Shown: piece after piece, positions 32,398 to 44,728 of the stretch | Numbering within the stretch: the stretch's first letter is position 1 | Layout of the letters: the number at the start of each line of letters is the position of its first letter | From: Hibiscus mutabilis | Lineage: Eukaryota; Streptophyta; Magnoliopsida; Malvales; Malvaceae | DNA length: 64,000 nt | Direction of reading: 5' to 3' | Assembly (NCBI GenBank): GCA_019671005.1 | Contig: CM033725.1 | Span: forward strand, 34,618,678-34,682,677 | Made by a program: the position numbers and the translations under genes | Notes under the pieces: generated by a model | Told to the model about the DNA's origin: nothing | Databases searched by the model: none | The model's input: the letters and a program-made list of their open reading frames with translations, nothing else

Positions 32398-33912
32398 TTT
32401 TCCTTCATTGAAAAACCTTTAAAATAGTCTCCTTAGCCCTATCCATGGCTTCATAATTCTATCCCATTAGCTGTTTCTTGTCTCCATCAACTATTCTAAG
32501 AACTTTAACAAGTAGTCCCCTTAACTTAAGAGCATAAATCACATTCCTCCAAAAGGTGTCTTGCAAAGGGTAAGGTGCCACTTTATTTCGTCTCGCTTTC
32601 TTTAGCCACTTGGATTCATTCTATTCTTGAGAAGTAATCATCTTCCTTGAATTGTTCCTTTGTTTATGGTATTGTGCAAGAGTGATGAAAGCTGTTGCAA
32701 ATATTGTGATCGCTGGCCTATGCAAATTCTTTTGATTTGTGAACTTTCTTATCATGCTCACAAGAGATATGTGGCCATATATATAGCCATTCATGAATGT
32801 GCACTTCTTTTGTGAATTCTTCACTCTAAGAATTTTTCCAATATCCTCCAACATAAATCAATGCAATGGGCTACACAAGGAATCCAAAAAATGTTGTATC
32901 TTTCTCCTTAATAATTTTCTTACAAGTTAACAAAATAACAAATTAAATTCAAAACATTTGAATAGTAAACTAATAAAGTAATTTGAATAATCCAAAAAAA
33001 TAAAGACCATGAAAGGAACTCATATTTCTTACCAGTTTGGACTACATTTTTCTCTCCCACCTCCACCGTATCATCAAGTATTTGATACAACAAGTTGATA
33101 TCCTTAAAACATCCATGGATTTAATGAACATGGATCCCCTTGGATAGTTTACAAGGAAATTCATAATATCCTTTTGGGTGACTGAATTATTTCATTCATC
33201 CGATAAAATTGAGCAACCCTTTTGTGTCCACTTCTTTTTGTGATCCTCCATTATCTTTTTGATGTTCTCTACTTCTTTCTTAAGGAGAGGAACTCTAAGC
33301 TCATGCATGCTTGACGACTTCAAATTATGACCATATTGTCCAATATTTTTATACATTTTCTTGAAGTTAGGGTAATTTGCCGCATTAAAGGCAATTATGG
33401 GATCATAAAAAATCGTACAATGGAGTTACAAGTTTTCTCCTTTAGTTACTTATCACATGCTGCATGCACACCCCCTTCTTTGTTTGGATTAGCTTTAGAG
33501 GAGATAAACAAGTCCATTGAACCCTTGGCTCTTTATCTTTTGGGTGGTTGCTCACTCCTTAGACTTGATTTACCCAAGCTTGAGTTCAATATCTCAATCT
33601 CTTCTTTCTCACCATAATCAACACCATAGGAAGATTCTTAGGGTAACATTAAATATGCAGCTTTTGCCTCTTTCTTTTTCTTCATAAAGTCTTTCGGTTC
33701 CTCCCTCACATGCTCAAGACATGTAGGACACTTGGTCACATTCCCAAAGTCTCCAAAGTCTCCAACCAAGTGTTGTTTAATCCGATAAAATCCCTCCTTA
33801 GAAACTTTACCACAAAAATTACACACAAATTTTTTGAATTCGTAGGTTCTGGCTTTCCATATTTACTTACTCGATTTAAAGAGGTTGTTGATCCAATCGT
33901 TCCCGAAGCCAT
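32398..33912 (-). pseudogene. hAT (Ac-like) transposase pseudogene, N-terminal and central part
   Basis: The transposase would cut and paste an hAT DNA transposon. The start is ATG at 33910-33912 (MASGTIGSTTSLNRVSKYGK). After a frame change, a BED-type zinc finger reads CNFCGKVSKEGFYRIKQHL (about 33770-33830). Later blocks are ELRVPLLKKEVENIKKI near 33270 and NFLVNYPRGSMFIKS near 33170. MLEDIGKILRVK, IRKFTNQKNLHRP and ITIFATAFITL fall in 32621-32854. FWRNVIYALKL, VKVLRIVDGDKKQLMG and NYEAMDRAKETIL run up to the Chromo-1 junction. The rest continues at 180-1. Many stops and frameshifts show old decay. Confidence 0.85.
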
Positions 33913-34219
33913 TATTTTAACAACCTAAAATTCAAATAATTTAGTAATTAGAACACACACCAATAAAGTGGCTTTGAATTTTATATAGACTGCAATTGAA
34001 AGTGATGGAAGAGAAAGAGTAGTGGTCACTTGTCACCCAAGAATAAAGACCATAATTTATATGCTTGGGGTGCTAATGAATTTGGAACTATGTCGTATAT
34101 TTTCTTTCAAAGGACATTTTTAAACTGAATAAATGTTTTGGCATGACCATAATTTTAACAAATTTATTAGTTCATAGTTTTCTTTGAATATATTAGTTCA
34201 TATTTTTTGGAGTTGTGGG
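33913..34219. other. Non-coding AT-rich stretch upstream of the hAT gene
   Basis: About 300 bp with no gene, repeat or element end that I can recognise. It could be the 5' untranslated region of the hAT element. Confidence 0.5.
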
Positions 34220-35457
34220 CAGGGTTTTAAATTGCTTTCTACAACCGCTATTTTGCGGTAGCGCCGCCGGCCGGTACTGTTTTTGTCAAAAATCACGATG
34301 AGAATCAGATTCACACCAATAACAGCGAATAACAACCGTGATTTATTGGGTAATGGCGGATTGTGGCCATAACAGGCCGTCATTCACGTTAAATCCCAAT
34401 TATCGTCAAAATCAACAAAAAAAAAATACCCCCTAAAAATAGAAAAAGAAGAGGTATAGGATGGTGGACAAGAGGCGGCAAAGGATGAACGAAAACTGTT
34501 GTGGTTGTAGGGGTGGAGGAGTTGGTGTCGGGTATTTAAAGCTATCCATCGGCTGAAGATGATGAAGTGAACATAGAAAGATAACTATAAAGGGAGAAGA
34601 AGAAATAAATGGTAATTAGTGTTGTCTGTTGAGTTTCAAGGAAAAGGAGAAAGAGTGTTTGAAAACATTGAGAGAATGAAACATTATTTTTATTAAAATT
34701 GCAATTGAATGAATCTCGAAGAAAGAGTGAGTGAAGTATAGCTGTACAACACAATTTTTTAATCGAAACAACTGTACAACAAACTGAAATGAAAGGCTTG
34801 AAATAGAATATTCTAGAATTTAATAGAGTAAATGACAATATAAAATGTAAGCTTTAATTAGCAAAATATGACAATAGTTTTATAACGCTACTATTTATAC
34901 AAATCTAGACCGAAATGAATCATTGGGCAAATCCCAATATCTTGGTTTATATAAGCCCCATTCCAATATCGGCGGCCACTACTGGTGATAAGGGTGGATT
35001 ACATCACCCACCAGGTCTATATCTCGAATATATTAGAATGGAAAGAGAAAAAAATTTAATTGCATATTTATTTATTTATTCGAATATAACAAATATTTTT
35101 ATTTATAAAAACTTTTAAACTTATTAAATATGACTAATGTTTAATATTTCATATTCTTTTACTTTATTTTGTTATTACTTAATGTAATGTTCTTTGAAAA
35201 TTCATAAATAAATATATGAATAATTAATGATTGCAAATTTTGTGTTCTCGTATTATAAAAAATTCATCTCCAACTTTCATTAAAAGTGACTTTTATATTT
35301 ATATTTATAATTATTATGTTTTAAAATAAGTGTGCAAATTTTAAAAAATTCACAACTGCGACACTCGCGATTATTGCATTAGCATCCGTTATAGCCGCAA
35401 CCGTGATAAACGCAATGAGACCGAAAACGTGACCGCAAATGCTATTCAAATTCCTAG
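34220..35457. mobile_element. Candidate decayed non-autonomous hAT element
   Basis: The left end reads CAGGGTTTTAAATTGC followed by CCGCTATTTTGCGGTAGC. The right end, read inward on the minus strand, is CTAGGAATTTGAATAGC followed by TTTGCGGTCACG. The outer 16 bases match at about 11 positions, and both ends lead into GC-rich CCGC/GCGG words, unlike the AT-rich interior. No matching 8-bp duplication is visible (GTTGTGGG against ATGTAAAC). It may instead be part of the neighbouring hAT element's end. The interior holds no coding sequence I can support. Confidence 0.4.
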
Positions 35458-35587
35458 ATGTAAACCTTATTGAGAAGGTTGAACCACTTTAAAATTCTTG
35501 TGTCTTTATCTTTTTTCTTCCACCAATTTTTTAATTGTTAATTCACCTCTCTCTTGGCCATTTACAATTTATTTTTCATCCCAACAA

Positions 35588-35600
35588 TTGCTATTAGAGC
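35588..35600 (+). promoter_or_regulatory. Degenerate primer-binding site of Copia-1
   Basis: TTGCTATTAGAGC compares with the initiator-Met form TTGGTATCAGAGC, with two mismatches. It follows the LTR tail ending CCAACA at 35586. Confidence 0.7.
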
Positions 35601-35672
35601 TACACTCATTGGAAGACTTCACATCCTCTTGAGTAGATCCTACCGGTTTTCAATCAATCCACAAGTCTATCC

Positions 35673-36990
35673 ATGGCCTCTACTTTCGGCAACTACTTCG
35701 AGGAATCACAATCCATCTCCAAACTGCCTTATTTTAATGGGGTAAATTACCCCTATTGGAAAAATAGAATGAGGCTCTTCATCAAATCTAATGACTACCT
35801 CCTTTGGGATGTAGTGGAAGATGAACCGATTATTTCAATGAAGAGAGAGGGAGATCAGATCATTCTCAAGGATAAGGAAGAAATGACCGATGAAGATTGG
35901 AGGAAGTTGCAAGTCAACGACAAAGCCATGCACATTATTTTTTGTGCCCTTGGACTGGATGAGTATGCGAAGATGTTTTCTTGTGCAAGTGCAAAGAAGA
36001 TATAAGATAAGCTTGGAGTTACTTATGAGGGTACCAATGAAGTGAAAGTGACTAAGATTGGACTCTTTAATCTAAGCTATGAGAAATTTAAAATGGAACC
36101 AGATAAAGACATCACCAAGATGTTTGATCGATTCTCCATCATCGTCAACGGGTTTAAAGGCTATGGAGAAGTCATTCCGGAAGACAAGATTTTTTGGAAG
36201 CTTATCTACTCTCTTTCCGAGTCATGGGACTCCAAGAAGACCGCCATCATTGAACCTAAAGATCTCAAGACCTTGAAGCTTGATGCTCTTATGGGGTCTC
36301 TTCTCACTCATGAGGTTATGAAGAAAGAAAGAGAAGAGGAGAAGAGAAGAAGAAGGAAGAGAAGAAAATATAAAAGAAAGAAGTGGAGAAGAAGAATATG
36401 GAAATTTCTCTCAAAGATTCACAAGAGGAGATCGATTCAAGTGATGGAGAAGATGAATAATTAACTATGCTAGCCAAGAGATTCACAAGGCTCATAAAAT
36501 CCAACCGGGGAAGAAAGTTCCAACGGAGAAAGGGTTTCAAGAACAAGCTTAAGGCGGAAGAGAAGGACCAAATCATTTGTTATGAGTACAAAAAGCCAGG
36601 ACATATCAAGTTCGATTTTCCCCAATTAAAGAAGAAAAGCTTCAGGAAGAAGAAGCTCAAGGCACATGTTGCTACTTGGTGTGATGATGACTCATCCAAT
36701 GAGGAGGAGCAAGAAGTAGCAAACCTTTGTCTCATGGTATTGGAGGAGGATCCTAAGGTAACCTCAAACTCATCTAATTTTGATTTTACTTTTTATGAGC
36801 TTCAAGAAGCTTATAATGAGTTACAAGTGGTTTATAATGAGTTGGTTGTGAAGTATAAGGAATCAATTTTGAAAAAAAAATTCAATTTGAAAAACCAAAA
36901 TGATTCCTTATCCAAATCCAACTTGGAATTTGAGAAGAAGGTTATGGATTTGCAAGCAAAACAAAAAGATTTTGAAAAAGGAAGTGGGTG
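35673..36990 (+). pseudogene. Copia-1 gag pseudogene
   Basis: The start is ATG at 35673 (MASTFGNYFEESQSIS). PYFNGVNYPYWKNRMRLFIK is the N-terminal gag signature of this Copia group. An in-frame TAA at 36003 is followed in the same frame by a UBN2-type capsid segment (LGVTYEGTNEVK, KMFDRFSIIVNGFKGYG, IYSLSESWDSKKTAI) and a very basic stretch. A frameshift near 36440 leads to the nucleocapsid, where the knuckle reads CYEYKKPGHIKFDFP: two of its three Cys are replaced (by Tyr and Phe). A coiled-coil-like tail (YNELQVVYNELVVKYKE) follows. Confidence 0.86.
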
Positions 36991-38330
36991 ATCTTAAAGC
37001 TTCTTTAAACAAGGTTGGGAATTCTTGTTTTAAAAAGGGAAGCAATTTAAAACTCAACCATGTGAAAAGAAACTTTAGTGGCTACAAACATAGAGGCTTC
37101 CAAAAATTTAAGTGCAACTCATGGTACCTTGATAGTGGATGCTCGAGACACATAACTAGAGACAAGAGTCTATTCCTAGAGCTAAAACCAAAAAGTGAAG
37201 TAGTGAATTCCGGTGAAAACTCCAAAGGCCACGTTGAAGAAATTGGTTCTATTGGTAATCACTCTTCTATACTCATTGATAATGTTTTATATGTCAACGG
37301 TCTTAAGCATAATCTTTTGAGCATAAGCTAATCATGTGATAAAGGTTTCAAGGTCCTTTTTGATTTAAATGGTTGCAAAATAATTGACATTGATTCCAAC
37401 AAAATTGTGCTTATTGGTCATCGAATAGGAAACATTTACATGGTGCATTTAGATGTCATTCATATTACAAATGCATGTCTTGTTGCAAAAAGATGTGAAT
37501 GATTCTTGGTTGTGGCATAGAAAACTAGTACATGCAAGCATGAGTGTTTTGGAAAAATTGATTTCAAATGATCTAGTAAGAGGTATGCCAAAAATTAAGT
37601 TTTCTCGTGACAAAATTTGTGATGCGTGTGCTAAAAGCAAATACAAAAGAGTTTCTTTTAAATCTATTAATGATGTATCTACAAGTAAAGTTTTACAATT
37701 GATCCCTATAGATCTTTTTGGCCCTATTAGAACTATGAGCTTGGGAGGAAAACAATATGCATTTTTTGTAGTTGATGATTACTCTAGATTTACTTGGGTT
37801 CTATTTTTAAGTACCATGGATGAGGCTTTAGAAAAATTCATCACGTTTTCAAAAGCAAACCAAAATGATTTTGAATACTCTATTTCTCATGTTAGGAGTG
37901 ACCATGGAACCGAATTTCAAAATCTTGGTTATGAAGAGTTTTGTAACTCTAATGGGATTAGTCATAATTTTTTGGGTCCTCGACTACCTCAACAAAATGG
38001 GGTTGTTGAGAGGAAAATAGATATTTAGAAGAAATGGCTAGAACCATGCTTTGTGAAAACAATTTGTCTAAGTATTTTTGGGCGGAAGCCACTAATATGG
38101 CTTGCTATATTATTAATAGAGTAATGATTAGGCAGATTTAAAGAAAACACCTTATGAGCTTTTCAAAAATAAAAAACCTAAAATTAGCTATTTTCATCCA
38201 TTTAGATGTAAATGTTTTGTTTTAAACAATGGAAAAGACAATTTAGAAAAGTTTGATACAAAAAGTGATGAAGCTATTTTTCTAGGTTACTCTTTAAACT
38301 CTAAAGCCTATCGTGTATTTAAAAAAAAAG
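36991..38330 (+). pseudogene. Copia-1 protease and integrase region
   Basis: Protease: WYLDSGCSRHITRDKSLF near 37121, with the catalytic DSG. GAG-pre-integrase and the HHCC finger: DSWLWHRKLVHASMSVLEKL, then ICDACAKSKYKR near 37500-37640. The integrase core shows LQLIPIDLFGPIR (first Asp), FVVDDYSRFTWV, VRSDHGTEFQN (second Asp) and LPQQNGVVERK (Glu), so the DDE triad is intact in the open part 37453-38028. A stop follows at 38026, then ARTMLCENNLSKYFW and CYIINRVMIR in a shifted frame. A stop near 37330 separates protease from integrase. Confidence 0.88.
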
Positions 38331-39538
38331 AACTTTGTGGTTGAAGAGTCAATTCTGTTATTTTCGATGATAACCTTCTTTTGAGGAAGGATACTTGTGA
38401 TGATGATGTGAGAATTTTTTATGCCAATGATGGTGAAGGACAATCATCAAAGGTAGATGAAGTTCCAACAAAAGAAGAACCACAAGATCCACCTCTAGAA
38501 GCCTTGAATGACATATATCTAGAGGAAAAAGAGGTCACCTACCCAAGGGAGTTCAACTATGTCAAAGGTGGTGAGATTTTGGGTGATCTATCCAAAGGGT
38601 AACCACGAGATCCTCTCTTAGAAATACTTGTAATTTTGTTGCATTTATCTCATGCATAGAGCCTAAAATTATCAAATAAGCATTAATGATTATTATTGGA
38701 TATTGGTCATGCAAGAAGAGTTAAATCAATTTGAGAGGAGTAAAGTTTGGACATTAGTTGATAGGCCTAATGATAAATCTAAAATAGGTACTAAATATGT
38801 TTTAGAAACAAACTAGATGAGAGTGGTAACATAGTGAGAAACAAGGCTAGACTTGTTGCTCAAGGTTACACTCAAGAAGAAGGAATTGATTTTGATGAAA
38901 CCTATGCACGTGTAGCCAGAATGGAAGCTATTAGGATGTTGCCTGCATTTTCATGTTATCATGAATTCAAACTTTTTCAAATGGATGTTAAAAGTGCTTT
39001 TCTAAATGGTTTTATAAATGAAGATGTGTATGTAGAACAACCACTCGGTTTTGAAGATCCAAAATATCAAAACCATGTTTTCAAACTTTCAAAAGCTTTA
39101 TATGGTTTGAAACAAGCTCCTAGAGCTGGTATGAATGATTGTAAAAAAATTTAATACTACACTTTTTATATAAAAAAAAAGACAATGACATTTTAGTAGT
39201 TCAATTATATTGATGATATTATTTTTGGTTCTACTAATGAATCTCTTTGTCAAAATTTTGCTAAGCTAATGCAAGGTGAATTTGAAATTAGCATGAATAG
39301 GGAGCTCTCATTCTTTTTAGGGCTCCAAATCAAACAAAGGAAGGATGACATCTTCATCATTCAAGTAAAGTGCATCAAAGATATGCTCAAGAAGTTTGGC
39401 TTGGAAAATGTGAAACCTCAAGCCACACCAATGAACTCTTCTACAAAGCTTGAAAAAGATGAAGAGGATAAATGTATCCAAATTTCATATTTTCTTAAGT
39501 TAGCTTTGGCTTTTCTCTTAAGATTATTGTCTATCTAG
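38331..39538 (+). pseudogene. Copia-1 reverse transcriptase, truncated
   Basis: A hinge rich in Glu/Asp (38381-38602) precedes RT. Motifs are MQEELNQFERSKVWTLVDRP, KARLVAQGYTQEEGIDFDET (near 38843), FQMDVKSAFLNGFI, EQPLGFEDPKY and SKALYGLKQAPRAG. After a frame break come YIDDIIFGSTN (catalytic Asp pair, near 39207) and FEISMNRELSFFLGLQIKQ. ENVKPQATPMNSSTKLEKDE marks the end of RT. The sequence stops resembling the family near DKCIQ, so the RNase H is gone. Confidence 0.88.
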
Positions 39539-39847
39539 GTAAGCAACACTTGCTAATTACATCTCATGTAACTCCTTCATTTGGTGAAAAACTCTTGTTT
39601 ATAATCATCTTATGATTATCCAAATAACTACCCTTTAGGTTTCTAATCCTATTAGAGTAACCTAGTTAAATCTTTAACCAATGTTACAACCAACGAATAT
39701 CATTTGCTTATTCTTCGTGTTTGGCCAAGATAGATACAAGTATCTCACTTTAGAAGAACCTACATTGTATCGATCTAGACTTTAACGAGGGTTAACATTG
39801 GGATGCAATAAAAAACTTAATATTTTATTAAGGGGTTTTGTGAATAT
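39539..39847. other. Unassigned sequence between Copia-1 and Tekay-2
   Basis: About 310 bp, AT-rich, with no open frame, repeat or recognisable terminus. It matches neither the Tekay-3 LTR nor Ogre-2. Confidence 0.5.
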
Positions 39848-42800
39848 TATATCACCCATTTAACATTTGATCTTAACAATTAACTAGCATGCATCTCATA
39901 TATTCATTTTATCACATACATAAAAAGCAGTAAATATGAATGCAATAGTTATAGCCCATATCCTAAGGTGGTCCATCCCAAGCCAATGGGAGAACCAAAT
40001 TATTTTGAGGATAAAAACACTTCTCAAGCATTTTTTTGTCGGCCCACACTTCTGTTCTTCTGGTTCATGCTTCTTCATATAGATTACAATTTTAGAAACT
40101 CGTTTTACATACGAGGGAGTAAGATGAGAAGATAATTACAATAGAAGTATAGAAACACACGACACGCAGGCCGTATTTATAAAACCTTATAAATAAAACT
40201 AAATGGGCTGTTGGGTTATAACCATGTATTCCAAACACCGTGCATATCAAACAAGAGTGATAAGTACAAAATGTACTTAGTGAGGTAGCAATCTAAATTT
40301 AACCAATTAATAGAACAAGTTTCATTTAGTCAATTATTTTTAGTCAAGAATAGTAGCATTTGAATTGAGCATGACATCCTATAGCCAAGTATTTGCACAA
40401 CATTGAGTAATATACATATCATAATTCGGGAGCCAACAAGCAAGAAATCGAATAACAATCAAGTTTGATCATGACATACTTCATGGTGTCTTTCGAATAA
40501 TATGACAAGCAATAGACATGAATCATAGTTCAAGCTTTAACACATTTCAACTCAGTCGATAACATATTCAAGCAATATTCATCATTCTCAAGTCAAGTAT
40601 AACCACATTTCATTTCAAAGCTTGTCTTTCAAGTAACAATTACAAGTAGTACTTTTAAGCAAGACAATTCAAGTGTAAACATTAACCATTTCGAGTTTTG
40701 CATTTCAAGCAACAAGTAAATTCTATGATAACATTCTTAATTGTTATATCTTTTAACTCAATCCTTGGTATATAGTTGTCTAGGTATATAGCAAGCAATT
40801 CAAGTATCAAGTAAGCTTTATGCTTCAATTATTTCTCATTTGCTTTCTTTAGTTTATGCCTTTGATATTTAGTTGTCTAGGTAATTGATTCACCAACCAA
40901 ACTGTCGCCAAATAACAAGATACTGGTCATAACCCTCCTATTATCACCAAAGACCATTCACACATCCCTCCTACTGTCGCCATTTACGGGCCTTGGCCCT
41001 GGACCGTAGTCCACCCAACACAAAAGAGCTCTAGACTCTATGGCATGCCATCCTACCTATGACCACTATCAACCAAGGCTTTGTTCAATTATGAATCACT
41101 TATTCAAGTATTACAAGTTCAAGTCAAGCAATAGCTTATCCAAGGATCAATTTGAGTGATACATTGCATGATCATGCATATTTATATAGCCTTTAGGCCA
41201 TTTGAGCCTTAGCTCACCACTTCATGTATTTTCTCATGATATTCATGTAGTATTCTCATGCATTCGATTAAAGCATTTAGCCATATCAACATATCACATT
41301 TACAAGCATCATTGATATCACATAGCACATACTAGCCATTCTTCCCATTTAATCACAACCAATGTTTAAATCAAGTTTATTAACATGACATAGAAATAAC
41401 AAGGAGGTAGACATGCATCTTTGGTTAGGACCTAAGTCCTAACCCTATATTAAACTACACTCACAATACTCCAAGCTAGCTTAGTCTCGAAAGAGTATCC
41501 CCTTTTGTTTAGCTTTCGAATGCTCCTCCTTAGACCCTTCTCCAATGTCCTCTTCTCGTTCTAACATTTCATACAATTAAATCAAGGGCAAGACAAGGTA
41601 CATTCATTTAACTTCAAAACAGGGAAGCAATACACATAATTCATTCATCCAAACTGTCTTAGGCTGCCATACAAGTACACACATATATATACAAGGTAGC
41701 ATTCAAACTGCTCAAAACTATGTGCAAAACAGTACACAAAATTGCATTTAAAGCTATTTGAAAATGCACACCAGGCAATAGAATTAAAATCAACAACTAT
41801 TTAAATCATTACATGACTCCATACGTTCAAGCATTCATTTCAAAACATCAAGACTGCTGCTTCCAGGTAGCATGTGCATTACTTGCTTATATGTTCATAT
41901 CTTTCATTCCGTATATCGGAATTTCGAACCGTTTACACCGTTGGAAAGCTAACTTAATTTTCTTTCTAACCATATAGGCCTTGAATTTTTATTCATTATG
42001 AATTAATACAGTTTTTAGTTCTAAGATACACCAAATTATGCCACTGGACAGTTTGCACTGTCCTTAGAGATTAATCTCTACAAACTGTTTTATAACTCGG
42101 AATTCGATTGCATTTGTTGCATGCGAAACTAGACATACTCATGATTCTGCACATATAAGATTTATTACCTAATTTGATCTATGTGATTTTCTACAAGTTT
42201 TTAAACTTACTGCCTGAAACAAAGTTTTCTGAACACATTTCCTTAAGCTAGATTCTAGCTTCATTAGTCACTTAGACAAGAATTCTAACATGATTGTTCA
42301 ACCTATATACTCACTCATACATGTCTAAGTCAGTCCAATTGTGTGTCAAACATAAGAAAACTGGGCAATTAAGCAATATTTTCGAATTGGTTCATTTACA
42401 TACAAACAATCTTGCTCAAAATAGTCCATGGACTTAAAATCAGTCTCTAATGTTTCTCCTAGATGCGGAGCATTCCTTAACATAATTATTTTCAATCAAG
42501 ATAACTTCAAGAACATGCTTATGTATACAAAATGAGACAAGTTGTAAGTTCATGCTTTTCCATTTAACAAAACAGTTCCTAACTCTTTATACACACAGAA
42601 ACATGTATTAACAGCCCTTAAATAATCCTTTCTTCAAACAGAAGTGTAATAGCCCTCTAATTCATTCATAATCTAAGAAAATTCTCTATCAAGAACCTAT
42701 CTCTTACTAACGTTCGAAGTGCATAAGAATTCCATACATTCTCCATAAACTTAAACTCTAAAACAAGAGGAAACAAGATTGCTCACCCTTAATCTCTTAA

Positions 42801-43171
42801 GAGATCGAAAAGCACCTCCAAAAATGATCTACTAAAGCTCCAATCTTTCAAAATTTTCCATGAAATGTTCGGCTCTCTCCCTCTCTATCCCCTATTCGAC
42901 TGATGAAGAAGAAGGAAGGAAGAAAATGACTATCCATCTTCCCATCTTTTTTATTATCTATTGAACATGTGTTAAAACCCCAAACTTCTATTTGTTTAAT
43001 ATGTAAACTCCATGTTTATTAAATCATTCATTTTAGTCACTTTAATTGAGTGTTCTTCTTTTTACTTCTCACAATTAACTCCCTAAACTTTCATTCGATT
43101 AGGGCATGGTTTAATTAGACAATAATTTTAATAGTAGTAACATCTTTTAGACCAGATTTACGAGTGTTATA
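39848..43171 (-). repeat. 3' LTR of Tekay-2
   Basis: The inner end at 43171 reads GAGTGTTATA. The last 655 bp repeat at 45429-46086. An internal block with CTGTCGCCA and GGACCGTAGTCCACC (40900-41020) is shared with Tekay-4 (63710-63835) and, inverted, with Tekay-3 (49205-49315), which identifies it as conserved Tekay LTR sequence. The outer end is less certain than the inner. Confidence 0.75.
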
Positions 43172-43550
43172 ATTCCCTCCCCCTTAAAATAAATTTGCCC
43201 TCGAATTTACTTGAATTAAATAAGTGGGGGTATTGTTTCCTTATGACTGCCTCTGATTCCCATGTTGCTTCTTCTATCTTGTGGTTTCTCCACAAGACTT
43301 TAACAAGAGGTATGGACTTGTTACGAAGCCTTCTGAATTCTCGAGCTAAGATCCGAGTTGGTTCTTCTTCATATGACAAGTCGGGATTCAATTCGTCTTC
43401 TTCAGGTTCAAGGACGTGGGGTGGATCAGATCTATATCTTATTAGCATAGATACGTAAAACACATTATGGATCTTATCGAATTCACTAGGAAGAGCTAAA
43501 TGATAGGCCACTGATCCTATCCTTTCAATGATCTCAAATAGTTCGATAAA
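43167..43550 (-). pseudogene. Tekay-2 integrase C-terminus and intact chromodomain
   Basis: The open frame 43167-43511 reads AYHLALPSEFDKIHNVFYVS and MLIRYRSDPPHVLEPEE, then a chromodomain: ILAREFRRLRNKSIPLVKVL, WRNHKIEEATWESEAVIRKQ and YPHLF. This is the best preserved chromodomain in the window and confirms the Tekay/Del assignment. The coding region ends in the polypurine tract (pyrimidine run 43173-43185 on the plus strand) next to the LTR. Confidence 0.9.
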
Positions 43551-44728
43551 TCAGGGATTGAGCTTCCCTTTTCTTCCAAACCTGAAGACCTTCCAAGGAG
43601 ATACTTTAAGGAAGACCTTGTCTCCTACGTTGTACTGAATGCCTCTCTTTTTTAAGTCTGCATAGGCTTTCTGCCTATCAAAAGCTGCCTTCAATCGGCT
43701 ATGAATGATCTGCACTTGTTCTTTAGTTTCTCTGAGCAATTGAGGTCCCAAAACCTTGTTTTCTCCCAATTCAGACCAACATAAGGGAGTCCTACATTTC
43801 CTCCCGTATAAGGCTTCAAATGGTGCCATCTAAATAGATGCCTGGTAGCTATTATTGTAAGCAAACTCTACTAGGGGTAGAGACTTTTCACAGTTCTTTC
43901 CAAAGTCTATTACACAAGCACGCAACATATCTTCGAGTACTTGAATTATCCTTTCTGATTGTCCATCAGTTTGAGGATGAAAAGCTGTGCTAAGATGCAT
44001 TTAGACCCTAAAGCCTTTTGCAAGGATTTCCAAAAACGAGAAGCAAATATGAGGTCTCGATCAGAGATTATAGCTGTAGGTACACTGTGCAACCGAATCA
44101 CTTCACAAATATATAGCTCGGCCAAGACATCCAAGCTCATGTTCATTCGAATAGGGATGAAGTGTGCAGATTTTGAGAATCTATCAACGATCACCCATAC
44201 AACATTATTCTTTCTTGGGGTTGAAGGAAGACCAGTAACAAAATCCATAGTTAGACGGTCCCATTTCCATTGAGGAAATTCAATAGGTTGAAGCAGTCTT
44301 GTAGGGGCTCTGTGCTCGGCTTTAACCCTTTGACAAGTTAAACACTTTGATACAAAGTCTGTAATAGCTGACTTCATGCCTAGCCACCAATACAGTGGTT
44401 TTAGGTCTTTATACATTTTGACTGATCCCGGATGTATCGAGAAATAACTTTGATGAGTTTCTTGTAACATCTCATTCTTGAGTTCTTCATTATCAGGAAC
44501 ACATACTCCATCCTTAAAATAGAGAAGTTCATTCTGCTTAATGGAGAATTCAGGATTAGGTTCTGAATCTAGCTTTAACATGATCTTCTGAAGATCTAGA
44601 TCAGTTTGTTGGAGATCCTTGATTCTCGAAATTAGACTAGATTGAACTTGGAGTTCAGATAGGACTTTCCATCCTTCGTATAAACGGAAATGAGCATTGA
44701 TTGCCAAGGAAGCTACGAAAGAATTCAC
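43551..44728 (-). pseudogene. Tekay-2 integrase
   Basis: HHCC finger: HQSYFSIHPGSVKMYKDLK and CLTCQRVKAEH. Core: QWKWDRLTMDFVTGLP (first Asp), VWVIVDRFSKSAHFIPIRM, VPTAIISDRDLIFASRFW (second Asp) and, in a shifted frame, HPQTDGQSERIIQVLED (Glu). FEALYGRKCRTPLCWSELGE then begins 43551-43829. All three catalytic residues are present. Breaks are a frameshift near 43950-44000 and stops near 43550 and 43830. It is much better preserved than the Tekay-1 copy. Confidence 0.9.

Larger units (their letters stand above)
35462..39538 (+). mobile_element. Copia-1: SIRE/Tork-like Copia retrotransposon, truncated at both ends
   Basis: About 4.1 kb on the plus strand. It contains an LTR tail (to 35586, ending CCCAACA), a degenerate initiator-Met primer-binding site at 35588-35600, gag from 35673, protease, integrase and then RT. 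Integrase before RT is the Copia order. RNase H and the 3' LTR are missing: the sequence leaves the family pattern at about 39500. The 5' LTR is only about 125 bp and begins next to the hAT-like end at 35457. Several stops and frameshifts are present. Confidence 0.87.

Noticed and set aside
41181..41188. TATATAAA on the minus strand as the Tekay-2 promoter
   Set aside because: It does not align with the promoter-like block of Tekay-3 or Tekay-1. Position alone in AT-rich DNA is weak evidence.
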